Positions 32,141-45,427 of a DNA stretch of 64,000 nucleotides are shown here, one piece after another. Where the stretch lies: assembly GCA_022457065.1 (NCBI GenBank), contig JAJGBQ010000005.1:3720001-3784000 (forward strand), in the 5' to 3' direction. The translations under genes and the position numbers were made by a program. The notes beneath the pieces are model-generated. The model worked only from the letters and a program-made list of their open reading frames with translations. It was not told the origin of the DNA and did no database searches. Origin of the DNA: Curvularia sp. ZM96 (taxonomy: Eukaryota; Ascomycota; Dothideomycetes; Pleosporales; Pleosporaceae). Numbering within the stretch: the stretch's first letter is position 1; every line of letters starts with the position of its first letter.

Positions 32141-35100
32141 GCATCGCTCTGTCCATTGCTCCACGGTCACTAACCTGACTCCAGAACGCTTAGGAGTAGT
32201 TCGGAGAACGGCACTCAACATGCCGGATCAGCTGACCACGGTTCTTTACGTTTACTACTACCACTCGACTTACTACGATTCTTTCTTTCTCTAGTTTTTT
32301 TCCTCACAGCATTGCCGGCGTCTCACTCGAAGATTCCGGTTTTTCCTTATTCGAGTTTGTATCCCATCTCTTCACCGGCTCGTGAGAAGACGAAGCATGA
32401 GAACCGATCAACAAGGGCTTTTGCGGTCGGTGGGAGCGACACGTTCCAATGCCTTTCCTTGGTAAGCATAATTCGTCTGAGCCTTGAGATACCCCATTCC
32501 CTTTTTTACTTGTTCTTCCGTGGAGTTTCTGCTTGTTCTGTTTTTTTTTAGTGTTTTGTTTGTACGCACGCGGTTCGTCACAATCTCTTTTCTTATAATG
32601 TACGAGGGTCTAGGGGGTAGGGTGGATCAAATGGTGGGAGGGATTGGGAGAGGATTATGAGTGACGACCGATATGATTGGGATGACGGCGTGGGGAAATG
32701 GTGTTATGTTCTTTGCTTTTTCAAATACAAACATTGCCATATGTATTAAGGATTTGTACACCTGATCTGTTATCGTGATTGAGATGCTCTCATCTAAGCA
32801 TATGGGGAAGATATGAAGAAGAATTCTCTATAAGGATCGATGCAAAAAAAGGTACAAAAAATCAACCAATTCTGACTCCTCAGCATCTGTTGCTCCAGCG
32901 ACCGTCCAGATTCGAACGGCCGCCCTCCTAGCTTAGCAACCCATATACTAAGACACCAGGTAGTAGTCTTGAATTAGGTAGTAGTACGCCCTGTGTGTTA
33001 GTGCTTGACTACCACCCAGTGTCGTGCTAGAAGCTCACCCGACCGCTGAGAGGAGTGAGCATTGGTTGATGGAAGGAGTGAAAATACTCGAGTATATATT
33101 CGCGGTGAGAAAGTCTGCCTTGGTGTGTGTGACAAGTGCTCAGGCCGTTTGCATTAGGATTGTTGCGTTTGGTTGCTCATCAGGTTGCTTGGAGCAACAA
33201 CATTCCTTCGACGATTCGATCTGGACATCTCAACAGAAAGGCAACAACGATATAAACCAGCCCTTTACATGTTGCTACAACTTGGTTTAATAAGAATCTT
33301 CGAGAGAGGTCTAACATACTCGCCTCTTTTCAAGCAAACATTCTACAACATATGACATACCTGCTCTTTCTGCCTTCTCGTTCCAAGTCGACCCCGTTTT
33401 CAGTGAGTGTTCTTGGCCAAAGCAATGAGCGGTAACTTCCCTTTCTCCATTCCACCTCCCTAATTCATTTCGCGCTCATTGTAAACTTTTTTCCTTGGAC
33501 TCTGTAGCCCATTGAGACTGTCTCATCGCAGTCATCCCTACCATATGCCAAGCATACACGAATCCCCAGCATTTCAGGCCAAAAGAACCCGACGACAAGA
33601 GAATATTATTTTTTCAAGCACATCACGTAGATCCTGCTCTTGTGCAGCAGCAGAGGTACGTGCATACATAGCTACAGTATAAAAGTAAAAGGAAGTCGTA
33701 CGTTCGTGTCTATCTCGACATGCAGCAACAGGAAACACCTGCCCATTACACTCACCAACACATCTCCAATCCCACCTCCCTCCCCCACCTACTCTTGCGC
33801 TTCAAGTAACACAGGAAACATCCACTGTTTCATCGCCCCCCAGTTCGCATGATCACGATCGACCGGTCAGGTACCTTGCACGGAACTGAAGGGAACAGAG
33901 ACAAAAAAGAAGATCCTGTGGTCTAGACAAAACACTTGCAGTCGATGTGGTTAGAAATCCGGGCTCTTCCACCTCTTCCAAGTGGAAGAGAGAGGGGAAA
34001 AAAAGGGCCTACTCTCCGTCTTCCCCCATACATCCTATGCACAGGGTAACGCACAAGGAAGAAGCTAGAAGAAAAAAGATTCACTAGGGATGTCTTGTCC
34101 TCGTCTAATAAGGAAATTGTCATACATGAAATATATATATTACAACGCTCTAACCCGTAGCTTACCATGCCCCCGAACTATATACACGCTCATGGTATGG
34201 TATATTCCGGAGCATCCAGGCTAGCCGCGCATTTCCGTACGCTTCATCACGTGATGTAAGAATGGTATCAAATCAGCAAAACGCGGGCTTATCTTTGCTG
34301 TTGTTTCTGCTTACGCCTAGCCCTTAAGGTTGTTATCTTATTTTTAATGTTTTGGCTTACCCTGTTCTAGTCGTTTTTAGAAGCGCATCAGCATAGGTGA
34401 TGAAACGTAGAGAGCTACACAAAAGGAACTAGGCACATGGGGGTCTGCGTCAGCTGGCAACGTAATGCGGCGGTTGGCCAAGCGGTTTTGTAATGTATGG
34501 ATGGATGCAAGGAAGGGCATGTTTGTGAAGGGCTCAGACGGTGTGCTGAGAGGCTGACGGCTGAATAATTCTCTTTCAATTTCGGCATCTCGTCGATTGC
34601 AATCTTGCATCGAATCACGTACGAAGTCTGGCTAGAGAGGCGAGGCGAAGCAGCTCCTAGCGCAACAAGCGTGGGATACCCGCAAGGGCAGTCAAGATAG
34701 AGAGGGTAAGTATAAACGAACCATGAAAGGAGGCCCACTTGGTTGGTGGCCATCTGCCGCTGTTGAGCCGTAGTTCGTCTCTCTTAGGATAGATGGTGTG
34801 GAGACGTGTGTGGAGATCTCCCTTGAAGACATGTGCATGGAGGGTAAAGGGTTTTTGCCGATAGCGGGAGGAATGCTCGTTGGGGTGTCCAGGTTCATCC
34901 CGATTTTGCTACATTACCGCCTGCGTATGTACATCTAGGGTAAAGCAAGTGAGCCTCAAGATTAATTGCAAACTTAATCTAATCAAGCCGGCGCCTGGTT
35001 GGTGCCCTTGCGAGGTGAAGGGCTATACTCAAGACCAATAACATTGCCAGGCGACCCGAACAAAATGAGATTCTGTGTGTTGGTGAAGCCGCGGGACCGT

Positions 35101-38100
35101 CAGATGGGGGTGGCTTGTCTCTGATTCTAGTGCTGTACTCATCGAAACTAGCTGCGCTGCGGCAATCCACGGGTCCTCGAATTTACCCTACGCCGGAGCA
35201 AATGGCGTTCAAAGAAAAAGGGCGTTACCAATGTGCCTGAATGGAACCACATGCCCTCACGAGGACCAGCCAAGGATAGGTGCCAAGTGGAGATTTTTGC
35301 TCTAAATGTCTGGTTCCGTGAACCTCGTGTCGGATTCGGGAGATTGCAAAACCGAGAGCCTTACCAAAACAAGCAATGTCACCAGTACCACTGCCATCCG
35401 GATTTAAGAGGAATTACATAAACCGGCTCTCGCGGAACATAGGTTGACGTATGGGCCTATCGGAGAATAGCGACATAAAGTAAGCGTTAGGGTTGTCTAG
35501 GCTTTTGCTGGAGGTAACAAGTGCCGCGAATGGCCTGAAGATCACTTGCTACCCACTACTACGCTTGCGTGGCGCAGGGTGTCGATGCTACATACTGGTA
35601 TGACTCGCTATCATGGGGGCAAACCGGGCGGGAAGAGGTGGGACTGACTTGTTGGGCATGGCTTCCAAGTCTGTGAAAAGATACGAAACTCCCATTGTGT
35701 AGCTGTAGTGGGTCGTCATAGGACGCGGCGAGGTACGCATCCAGCTGCACGTGAGACGCAGGCTACTGCGGCCTTAGCTTGGCTCCAGTGGCGTGTCGAT
35801 ACCCACCAGATCTAGCTGTCCTGGTGCTTGTGCAGTGTGTTGGGTACTCGGCGTCAGCACCGTTGCGTTATATTTGGGAGCTCAACACAGCGACGGGGCT
35901 AGATGTGTGCCATGAGAGTGGGCTGATGGCACCAATTCCTACAATTGCGGGTCATTGCTGTCTCCTTGAACAAAGGCAGCTTTGATTGATTGGACTGCAA
36001 GGCAAACGAACTTCAGCTCAAGTTGCATATATAATAGAGAGATAGAGAGCGTGCAAACCCGATGCGAACCCGACGTGTGCATCATGTAGGCAGCGAAGGT
36101 GTTATATGTGCTGACGTTGGTATATGTCGTCGACGGTTTGTTTCCCAGTGTTGCAAGGCATCGTTCGCTCCTGTTGCTCCGAACAGCTGTGCACCTGCAC
36201 GTAACGCCTCGGGCTTCCCTGCGTTCAACAGCATGATGGGTGGAGCTGGATGGCGCAAGCCCTGGCGGTTCGCATACCTCTAGATCAAGGACGAGAGGCA
36301 AAGTGTCTGGGGAAGTGCATCGGGATTTCTTCATGGAGTTAGCGGGGCCGCCGCCTGACAGCGAACTGGAGGGAGCGGGCGTTCGCCATCACAGCGCTGC
36401 ATGTACTGCCGTGTCGGTCGGCACCGCGTCTGTGAGCCGTGCTGTACACGTCCCGAGCGTTACACAAAGGCGGCACGTCATACCTGCGCGAGCAGTGAAA
36501 CATGGCATGGCCGTGATGCAGCAGCAGCAACAGCAGCGGCGATGACGAGACGGGTGGAGAGGCTGCATTGGATTTGTGGATGCAAACATGGTAGGGTGTG
36601 GTTGAGTGGCCCGTGGAGGAAGGATGCATCACGTGATGACGGACTTCTGTTGAGCCAATCGTCGCGCATTCAATAGTGTGGCTGCAATTGTATCACGCTG
36701 CTTAGGCGAACCAAGTCGCATTGTCGCCGCCGGGGTGTTTTGTGGAGCGGTGCACTTTGCGTGCTGCGACCGGTGTTAGCAGATGGCTGGAGATTAATTG
36801 ATAGATGATAGTACGTACATACGCAGTAGATGGGTAGACCCGGAGAGGCTGGGATGTGGGTGTGCAAGGACGTATGTAGCAGGCGATCGAGTGGTGTGGG
36901 CAGTCGGCGTCCGAGCCCGACGAGTAAGATCACGTGGCGTAGCATGGGTTCAACGCTGGACAAGGCTGGACTTCTGGCATGCAGCAGTTCACGCTCAGTC
37001 GGACCTGTTCCTTCTATAATGCTTCGATTGACGTAGATGGCTTTGCCACGATTGCCAGGCGACTGCACCAGCGCACTGTCGGCTGCCGATCTGCCACGAG
37101 CAAGCGTGTTCGAGTCCATTGCCACACAGGCCGGGCGATGCAACATCACTGGGGGTCTGCAGCAGTGAAGAGAATGAAGAGCAAACGGTGACATGGCTAC
37201 CCAGCGAAATAGGTTGGGGTTAGGCCCAAGCGAGGATAGCGGATGGGCGGAGCAGGCCCGGCAGGTGCAGCATGCCGTCATGCGTAGTGGACAGTTGAGG
37301 GTAAGGGAATGGAAGTAGAATTGGACGACGGGCAGGCTGGAGACGGAACGGACAGGCGGCAGACGTCAGGGTCCTGGGCAGGCGGTAGGTCAGGTGCAGA
37401 GGCAAGCCCACCGTGGGCCGTCGTAATGGAGAGAGGCGTAGGGAGTTGTCGACGGGGCTGGTGCTGGCAGCGAGTGGGAGCAAAGCGCCGTGGTCATGCG
37501 GCGCGCTGAGTGGACAGACGGTTAGGCGACCTATGCGATAAGCTAGAGGAGCGCTAGCGCGCACTTTACCCCAGATGTTGCCGCATGCGGGCTAGCGCAC
37601 ATCGCTGCCGTTGTCCGGGCGCTGCAGGCTTGACCTGGAATTCCTGGGGAAGAGCGCCCATGTCCCCAAGTCGTCGTCTTGTCGCAGCTGTCGCCGCCAG
37701 ATCTCACCGATGTCAGCCCACGCCGCCATCCGCAGTGCACACAACCCGCCTCAGGCCGCTCGAGTGCTGGCGTCGCGTCGTGTAGCGTGCTGTCAGGTCG
37801 TTGGCTGTCTGCCATGGCCAGGCGCTTGACGGCAGCAGCGACATGGGTCGCGTATGCAAGACGCATCGCCCGTCTTCCGTCGGGGGCAGGCTCTTGAAAC
37901 TGGCATCTCGGGAAGCGCACCACCAGGAGCAGGCCGACCCAGCGGCTGTCTGGTGGCAGCAGGCCAGCCCCAGGCCCAGCAGCTGGTTTGGCCTGGCTGC
38001 CCATGTGTCCAGGGACCGGTGCTGCTCGACGCCGGCCGCTAGCCAACACGGCACCGGGCTGTCATTGGCAGGCGCGCCAATTTATTGTGCTCGCTGGCGA

Positions 38101-38530
38101 AATGAATTCGAGGTAGGGGCGGAGGGGCGTACCGACACAGATGCGTCCACCACACGAGCATCCGAGCCGAGCCCACAGCAATGGACGACCCGCGGCGCAG
38201 TCGACGGTGCCAAGGCTGGGACGGAGGGTGAGCTGTCGAGGCCGCGGTGCTGATCGTAGGCGCGCATCACTGCCCATCGCGGGCGAGGCAGGTCGCAGCA
38301 CGCCGCCGCCAAAACGCAGCGCAGTGGGCGGCGGAGCGACTCCGGCCCAAGGCCCCTGCGGCAGAAACGCCGTTTGCTGGGGGATCCACTAGCGCCAAAG
38401 AGGCCCTGATGCTTGCACTTGCAGGGCGTGCAGGGCCCGTCCAACGACTTGGGGCGCTGGCCAGTTGCATGACACGCTGCCCGTGGGTAGTGTCTGTACA
38501 GTCTGGGGATCTGCTTACCCAGTGTATAAT
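32141..38530. other. Gene-poor region upstream of the C2H2 regulator (about 6.4 kb)
   Basis: No gene is supported. 32.1-34.9 kb is AT-rich, with T-runs near 32540 and 34000, and probably contains the MAF1 3' region. 35-38.5 kb is GC-richer and open in many short frames on both strands without any family signal. A weak tRNA-like B box occurs at 32909-32917 (rejected). A CAG/CAA microsatellite lies at about 36519-36541. No terminal repeats or transposon protein motifs were seen. Confidence 0.5.
36519..36541. repeat. CAG/CAA microsatellite
   Basis: Seven consecutive CAG or CAA triplets in non-coding DNA. If translated on the plus strand they would give a Gln run, but the frame has no gene character. 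Confidence 0.7.
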
Positions 38531-39513
38531 GCCGCCTGCCTCGTTGCTGTGCCTCTAGCCAGCTCCAGCTCCCGCGTCGTCTCTGGCTGCGTCGCCCTTT
38601 TTTGCTTATTATCGCCTGCCCTCGTTGCTCCTTCCCGTCCCACGAACGCTGGCCTGTGCGCGATTCCCCAGACTCTCACCCACTCGCAGACGCGGCCGAC
38701 TTCTCCCTCTCTGCCCGTCCTGTCCTGTCCCCTCGCCCAACCAATCGCCCAAAGCGCTGCCCCAATTGCTGCCATCCGGTCCCAAGCTCGTGTCTGCGCT
38801 GTAATCTAGCCCTTTGGGTCCTACCAGCACACACCCGCCGGCGCGCCCACCAGCCAGACTGCTGCTGGCACAGACGCTTACATCAAGGCTGGACCCTCGT
38901 GTGCCGCCGCTTCCCACCACCTTCCGAGCACCCTCTTCTGTACACACCACGGCCCACCACTGCGCTGCCCTTTCCAACCTGGCCGACACATGCTCCCGAC
39001 CATCTTCTCGTCGGCCCACTCGCCTTGCTCTGCTGGCAAGCGCCTTCTGTAGCTCACCTGTCCCCACCTGCGACCAAGCTCTCTTGTGTCTCGCAATTGA
39101 CCTGGCTTGCCCGCCTGCTTTGCCTGAACAAGGCCCAATTCCATTGCGATACACCGCAAGCACCACGTCCCTTGCTGTAATCACTCGTCTCCTTCTTCTC
39201 CTTCGCCGCTTACGCCGTGTACCAAAGCTCCACGAAGCTTGTACATACTCCGTTTCCTTCCCTGAAGCTAGCAAAGGTACCTTAATATGCTCCGTCGTCG
39301 TCTTCTGCCTCTGCTAATCCTCTCACCCACTCGCAGTCGGTCCTACTTGCGAACCTTCTTTGTCTAGTCGATCAAAGTACTAGTCACCCAAGCTCCACGA
39401 GCTCAGCACAACTTCGACCATCATTGTAAAAACTACCCAAACTTGGCTCCTCAGACACGTCGACTAGGTGCTGACTTGCCAAGTCCATCAACTGTTCGAT
39501 ACACAGAACGACC
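38530..39513 (+). promoter_or_regulatory. Long pyrimidine-rich promoter/leader of the C2H2 regulator
   Basis: The plus strand is dominated by C and T from about 38530 to 39480, with a sharp boundary to the G-richer region on the left. It leads to the ATG at 39514. The length (nearly 1 kb) is greater than for the other genes here and suggests a long 5' untranslated region, as known for several fungal developmental regulators. The short frames in it are C/T-biased and unlikely to be main coding regions. Confidence 0.5.
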
Positions 39514-42500
39514 ATGACCAAAGTCGAGAGCACGAGCCTGGCGGGCTCCACCAACACGCCAAGTGACGACTCCAACACCTCTAGCAACAGCAGCAACTGT
39601 GAGTACAGGACACGATCAAGCAAGCCAGCAATCGTCTTGGAAAACTAACCGCAACGCCAACTTGTAGCATCAACATCCACCGCGAAGCCCGAACCTTCCC
39701 CTCCCGCCGTCCACTCATTTCCCCCACCCAAGAACGATAAGCCTCGGCCTCACATTTGCACAACATGCACACGCTCTTTTGCCCGACTAGAACATCTGAA
39801 GCGACATGAGCGATCCCACACAAAAGAGAAGCCCTTCGAATGCCCGCAATGCACAAGATGCTTCGCGCGCCGCGACCTGCTCCTGCGACATCAACAGAAG
39901 CTCCACCAACAGGGCGCGACTTCCGCCCGGCCCCGTACTGGACGTAGGGAAAGCACGACCGGCCTTCCGCCCAGTGCTGCCGCTCGGGTACGCAAAAACT
40001 CGGTATCGAGTAATGTCGGTGGCGGTGTCAAGGGCAACAACACTATGAGGCCGCGCGCGAATACCATCAGCCACATCGACCCAAACTCCTTCAGCAGCTT
40101 CCTCGCATCTTCTGTATCGGCCAACAGAGGAGGTCAGCCTGGCCACTCGCATCATTCGAGCCTTTCGGGCATTAGCCAGTTCGACTATCGAGGCATGTCC
40201 ACATCCATGGGCAACCACGGACAGGCCCAGGCTCTGCCGAGACTGGACACCCACGTTGGGTTTGGCATGGGTGGAGGACTTCGCACAGCTCCGATTCCAG
40301 GCATGGCTCAATCCGATGACCGTGAACTCGAGAAGTTCTTTGGAACATCGGCCGCATCCACTATTAACCCAAACCAGTTGCATCACTTTAATGCAAGCGT
40401 CGGAATCCCCGCATCGCCCTTCAAACGGTTCGCGAACCCGTTCGCTGGAAACAACCCGATTGAGGAAGATGATTTTGGCTGGGGTATGGGCATGGACAAT
40501 TCCATGGTATTTTCGGGGGCAAACGAGTCGGCACTCGACGGCTCTTCACCGTCAGCGATAAGTACGGCAAGCCAAGGTGCCTTCCATGACATGATGCTAG
40601 ATGGCTCCAGCCAGCCAAACTCGGCAGCCATGTGGCATAATCCTCTGGTGACCCATACTAGCAGCATTGATCCTACAAACTTTCCTATTGACGCCATGGC
40701 TCCAGTGTTTCCTGAACTTATGATGACCTCAGGCACCTCCCAGGAACTCGGTGACCAGGGTGTTCAGAATGACTTCTATACTTCTACACCACCTTCTTTA
40801 GCGGCCATGAGCCCTTCAGCTGGGATACCCGGTATGCCGAACCAGTATTTTCAGACGCCCATGACATTCGCTTCTGATGCCAACAGCATATCATCATCCT
40901 CTATCAACGGCAGCAGTGCAAGACACAGTTCTGTTTCCTCGTTTTCCACTGAAACAATCACAGAGTCTACAAGGCAGGCTTTGATGCACAACCTGAGTCA
41001 AGCCATGGGGTACGGTCAAGCGCCTCAACGAAGGTTCTCACAACCCACCATCAGCTCTCCCCTGTCCTCCAACGGGACTGGCAAGCATTCAAACCTGGCC
41101 GGCTTACTGCCCAGTACTTTCGACATTCAACGTTATGTAAACGCCTACATTCAATACTTCCATCCCCATCTGCCTTTTCTGCATATTCCAACACTATCTT
41201 TCGACACCCCAGCGTACACATACCAGCTCCGCACGGCTGGTAATTTCAATCAAGACACCATGGTTGGTGGAGGCGGCTGTTTGATTCTCGCAATGGCCGC
41301 GATTGGTGCCCTCTATGAGTTCGAGCAGAATGTGGCAAAGGACTTGTTCGAGGCAGCAAAGAAGCTGATTCTCTTCTATCTTGACGAGCGTCGCAAAGCT
41401 GGGCTTTCCGCGGTCAACGGGCCTAGTGGTGCTAATGACAACATCAACAAGCCACCACTGTGGCTGGTCCAGGCCATGCTACTCAATCTCATCTTTGGAC
41501 TCAATTGTGGCGATCGCCAGGCTGCAGAGGTTGCGAGCACGCATTGCGCTGCCCTTGTGAGTCTGGCAAAAGCTGCTGGCTTGGACAAGCCCACGCCCCC
41601 AGAGCAGACCATGTCCAGTCCTCCCAGTAATACAAATGGGGATTTCGACATGTCTGATGACACAAACTCGCACCTTGACCAACAAAAGGATACTGTAGAC
41701 GAGCACACGCAATGGATACAATGGAAGAAGGCTGAAGAACGCAAGCGAACTTACTTTGCCATCTTCTCCATGTCGAGTCTGCTTGTTTCTGCATACGCAC
41801 ACTCACCCCGCATTTTGAATTCTGAGATACATCTAGATCTCCCTTGTGAGGAGGATCTCTGGTCTGTTGATAATCCTCAGGCGTGGGTAGCGATGGGAGG
41901 GCCCATGCTTGCGCAAACCCGGGGGTTGTCTTTCATTACCGCAATGACATACCTCCTTGAAGCTAGCACACGGCAGTCCACCTCAAGAATGCGCAATGCA
42001 TACCCACATGCTTTCACGGGAGGCCAGTCGGTGGTCAGCCCCTCCGAAAGCGACATTCGACCGAGCACTTTTGGCTGCTACGTGTTGATCAATGCCATGC
42101 ACGTTTACATCTGGGAGACGAGAAACAGACACAACGGTCGCTTGTGGAAAGCTCACGAGACAGAAGCTATGCATGCACAAGTCGAGCCGGCACTCAAGGC
42201 TTGGCAAGTTGCTTGGAGAGCTAATCCAAACCACAGCATTGAGCGACCGAGTCCCTTTGGCCCCCTGTCCGCTGACTGCATACCATTGCTAGACCTTGCC
42301 TACGTGAGGCTTTTTGTAAATCTCGGCCGAGCAAAGGAGCTTTTGTGGCAACGGGACTTTGACGGCATGGCGAATGAATTGGCAAGAGGCATCGATGTTG
42401 TAGGTCAGACAGATGATACACCAGAAAGATCCTCTCCTATGGATCTTAGCCACACACCTTCTCCAGGTCAGATGAATACTCAAGACCAAATCAGCCCTGG

Positions 42501-43113
42501 ACATGGGAGCAATGGCCTTGCCAACAGTACTTCTTCGAAACGCGAGAGGCATCTCCGCAAGGCTGCCTTCTATGCTGCTGACTCTCTCTGCATGGCAGAT
42601 AAGCTTGGTGCCTCATTTGCCGACTTCACTGCCAGAGAGCTGCCCAACTCGTCTGCGTTGTGCACGTTCGACTGCGCCCAGGTCCTCGCTGAATGGGTTG
42701 CGACTCTTCAAGATCGCGTTGGACGCTATCTTGGTGTGTTAGGCAGAGATGAGGTTAATTTCTCAGAAGTGCCAGCAATTTTGTTGCTGGAAGAGGAGGA
42801 CGTGAAACTGTTGCAGAAGATTGCCGACATTCTTCATCACGCAGACATGAAGTTGGCCTACGATATCTCTTCGAACAATATGCCCATGCTAGGCGGTCTC
42901 TCCAACCTAGGACATTGCGGCTACGGTACCAAGCTACTGATGGTGACGGCCTACATGCTGTCCAAGTCCGTTGTCTGGCCCGGTAAGTCGTGATCTGAAT
43001 ATCCCTGTGTATGTCAATGCTAATGCTATATAGTCACCCACATCCAAGCTCGTGCGCTCGAAGCGCATGCCCACCATATCAGCCAACGTGCGGAAAACTC
43101 TATCATTCAGTAA
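39514..43113 (+). CDS. C2H2 zinc-finger transcription factor with fungal_trans domain (AmdX/Adr1-like)
   Basis: A nuclear DNA-binding regulator. Exons are 39514-39598, 39668-42982 and 43034-43113 (introns 69 and 51 bp), giving 1,159 residues. Two adjacent C2H2 fingers lie at residues 59-79 and 87-108 (Cys59, Cys62, His75, His79; Cys87, Cys90, His103, His108), joined by the linker TKEKPFE. The helices ARLEHLKRHERSH and ARRDLLLRHQQKLH are of the Adr1/AmdX/Msn-like type. A long Ser/Met/Pro/Asn-rich region follows. From about residue 505 to 940 comes a domain starting DIQRYVNAYIQYFHPHLPFL, which matches the fungal-specific transcription factor domain (PF04082). The last exon restores PVTHIQARALEAHAHHI, without which the protein would end abruptly. 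Target genes cannot be read from sequence. The length is like that of AmdX-type regulators. Confidence 0.87.
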
Positions 43114-44380
43114 ATACCAGTCTTCCCCTGACCTGTACACTACCACAACACACAACATGTTTCTCCGGCGGCTATGTCCATTAACTATCCTCACATTCTT
43201 GCCCAGAGACGTGTACCGCCCGCTATGGTCTAGTTTGTGGCCACCGCACTTCTCCAGGGGTTTATTATACGAATTTCTTCATTCTACGCGCTCGATGCGG
43301 CGCCTCCAACACCTCATTAACCAAAATAGAGTGCCAGAATCAAACGTGTGTTGCTTCGGCGTGGACGATTTCAGATGTACAGATGAGCTACAGCGGATTT
43401 GACCTTTTTTGACGCTTTTTTTTCGGTCATGACATGCTCTTTTTTTGTTCTCAGCAGGCGTCAGGGCAGGATAGGCATGCATTCTATTTTCACGACGGAG
43501 AGTTTTCACATTAAGAGTTTTAGTATCAGGGGCTCCGCGTGTGAGTCACCTCTTACTGGTGGCGCAGGTCCGTCTCTTTTGAGATTGGCAATTTACTGCG
43601 TGTATTTGAAAAAGACACGAGGTCATGATACGTTCATTTACTGGTTACGTTTGATTTGGGAATCTGATCCGAACGGTAGTTGGCTGGCGTAAATGGGGGG
43701 ACCCGTGCCCCAAAAAAACGTGTTTTGGATCACGTAAGTTGGGAACTTGGTACATGAAATAAATGAATCAATGTCTCTCATTTTCTTATCAGCGGCTATT
43801 TGTGCAAAGGCAAATTTGAGTTTCGAACAGTGTGGAAACTTATGAACCGTAGTGATTGACTCTAGCCCAGCTGTTTAGCACATAAAAATAAGATTCTCAG
43901 TGATTGGGACCATACAGTAGTCAATAATTTAAAGTCTCCAAATCAGATTCTCTTGTCAGCTTTCAATTGGTTGGAACGCGATCTGATCAAGAGAAAATGT
44001 TCTTGCTTTCAAACACAGTAAGTACCGACCTAAGACACAACCATGATAAACTGTACAACCTGAGGAAACCTACAACTAGGTTCAATCGTACATCAACACC
44101 CAAGATTTTTGTTCGGCATGCGTAATTATAACATATCTCAATTCTCTCAATGCTGCCATTTGGGAGCGAGTTTACCTCAAAGCGAACAAGCATGAGGGAA
44201 GCGCTGATTGGCCGAACACGGAAGCTTGGATCGCGCATCTTCGGCGTATGAGCATTCAACCACGAACTACACCACATGTCGAGCAGCGACACGCAAATAT
44301 AAAAGTCCGCAGCGTTCGTCTGTCCTGTCAACAAGACCTATAGTACCCCCTTTTCTATAGTAAATTACACAACACACAAC
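43114..44380. other. Intergenic: 3' flank of C2H2 gene, promoter of dynactin p25
   Basis: AT-rich non-coding DNA with homopolymer T and A runs near 43400-43445 and 43714. No coding frame shows family resemblance. The last 60 bp before 44381 are typical leader sequence (ACAAC-rich). Confidence 0.55.
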
Positions 44381-45427
44381 ATGTCGAGGCCTGCAGCGCG
44401 GAAAGCCGCGCCAAAGGGCGAGTACATCGAGACGGTACGTCCATCCCATCAACTTGCCCAAAGCAGCATGTGAACAACAAAACCACAATGCATTCATCCA
44501 CTTCTTCACTGTCCTTCTCGAATTCCACTCATGATCCCCGAACGAATGAATATGTCCCCGTCCGTATGCCTCATACCTAACCCTCTCTCTCTCTCTTCTA
44601 GGACTCCGGCAACAAAGTCTCCCGCCGCAGCGCCATCACGGGCACCGCCAACATCACGCTTGGCGGCCGCACCGTTATCATGGCTGACGTGCAACTGCGC
44701 GGAGACCTGCACCCCACGCGCAGCGCGCCCTCGCAGTCGGGCAAGGACGTGACGCCTACGAGCATCAGTATCGGGCGGTGCACGGTGATTAGCCAGGGCA
44801 GCGTCATCAAGCCGCCGAGCAGAATTAGTAGAGGCCAGGTGCACTATTATCCGATGAAGATTGGGGATAATGTTTTTGTTGGTATGTAACTCAGCCCCAT
44901 TGTTGTTGTTTTCTGTATTCCTATCATATTCTTTTTCTTTTTTGGCTTTGATGTTGGAGTTCTTCTTCTCTTCCACTTTTCGAAAGAGAGAAAGTATATA
45001 TATATATATACGGATACTCTCCGAACCTCGCCGCTTTGTTTTTTCTTTCTTTTCTTCACTCAGATAGATTTCTGGTGTGTAAGTTCAGTTCAGTTCTCTT
45101 GCTGATACAATGCCCACAGGCCCCAACTCAACCATCCAAGCCATCTCCATCTCCTCCCATGTGCACATTGGCAACAACTGCACCATCGGTCCCTTTGTCA
45201 TCATCAAGGAAAACGTAAAGATCCTGCCCCACACCGTTGTACCAGCAAACATGGTCATTGCCTCTGGCTCCGTTATTGGAGGGCGACCTGCGCGCGTCGT
45301 CGGCGATGTGGGCGAAGGATGGGGTGTTAGTGGCGGAGGAGGCGGTGGACTGGGCGTGGGAGGAGGAGGCGAAGAGAAGTGGGTTGAGGGTGGAGACTTG
45401 AGGGAACTGGTGAGAAGTATACGGTGA
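44381..45427 (+). CDS. ro-12: Dynactin subunit p25 (DCTN5)
   Basis: This subunit belongs to the pointed-end complex of dynactin, the dynein activator that moves endosomes and nuclei along microtubules. Exons are 44381-44434, 44602-44881 and 45120-45427, with introns of 167 and 238 bp, giving 213 residues. The core is a left-handed beta-helix of hexapeptide repeats (ITGTANITLGG, GRCTVISQGSVIKP, KIGDNVFVGPNSTI, SSHVHIGNNCTIGPFVII, MVIASGSVIGGRPA), the hallmark of p25/p27. The G-P junction GDNVFVGPNS is created exactly by the second splice. A Gly-rich insert (about residues 175-195) precedes the C-terminal helix and appears to be a local expansion. The gene symbol is that of the Neurospora orthologue. 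The gene is convergent with the 7-TM protein gene. Confidence 0.93.
44995..45010. repeat. (TA)8 microsatellite in dynactin p25 intron 2
   Basis: Eight uninterrupted TA units within the 238-bp second intron, between the donor at 44882 and the acceptor at 45119. This may explain the large size of the intron. Confidence 0.9.

Noticed and set aside
32885..32990. tRNA-like sequence on the minus strand: B-box consensus GTTCGAATC at 32917-32909 and a D-arm-like stretch (TTAGTATATGGG) upstream
   Set aside because: The bases on either side of the T-loop do not form a 5-bp stem, the anticodon stem does not pair, and no 7-bp acceptor stem can be drawn. At best it is a decayed tRNA copy.
38602..39317. 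Several long open frames on both strands before the C2H2 regulator
   Set aside because: All lie in the C/T-rich leader and reflect its bias (few stops). None has a domain or a codon pattern like the neighbouring genes.
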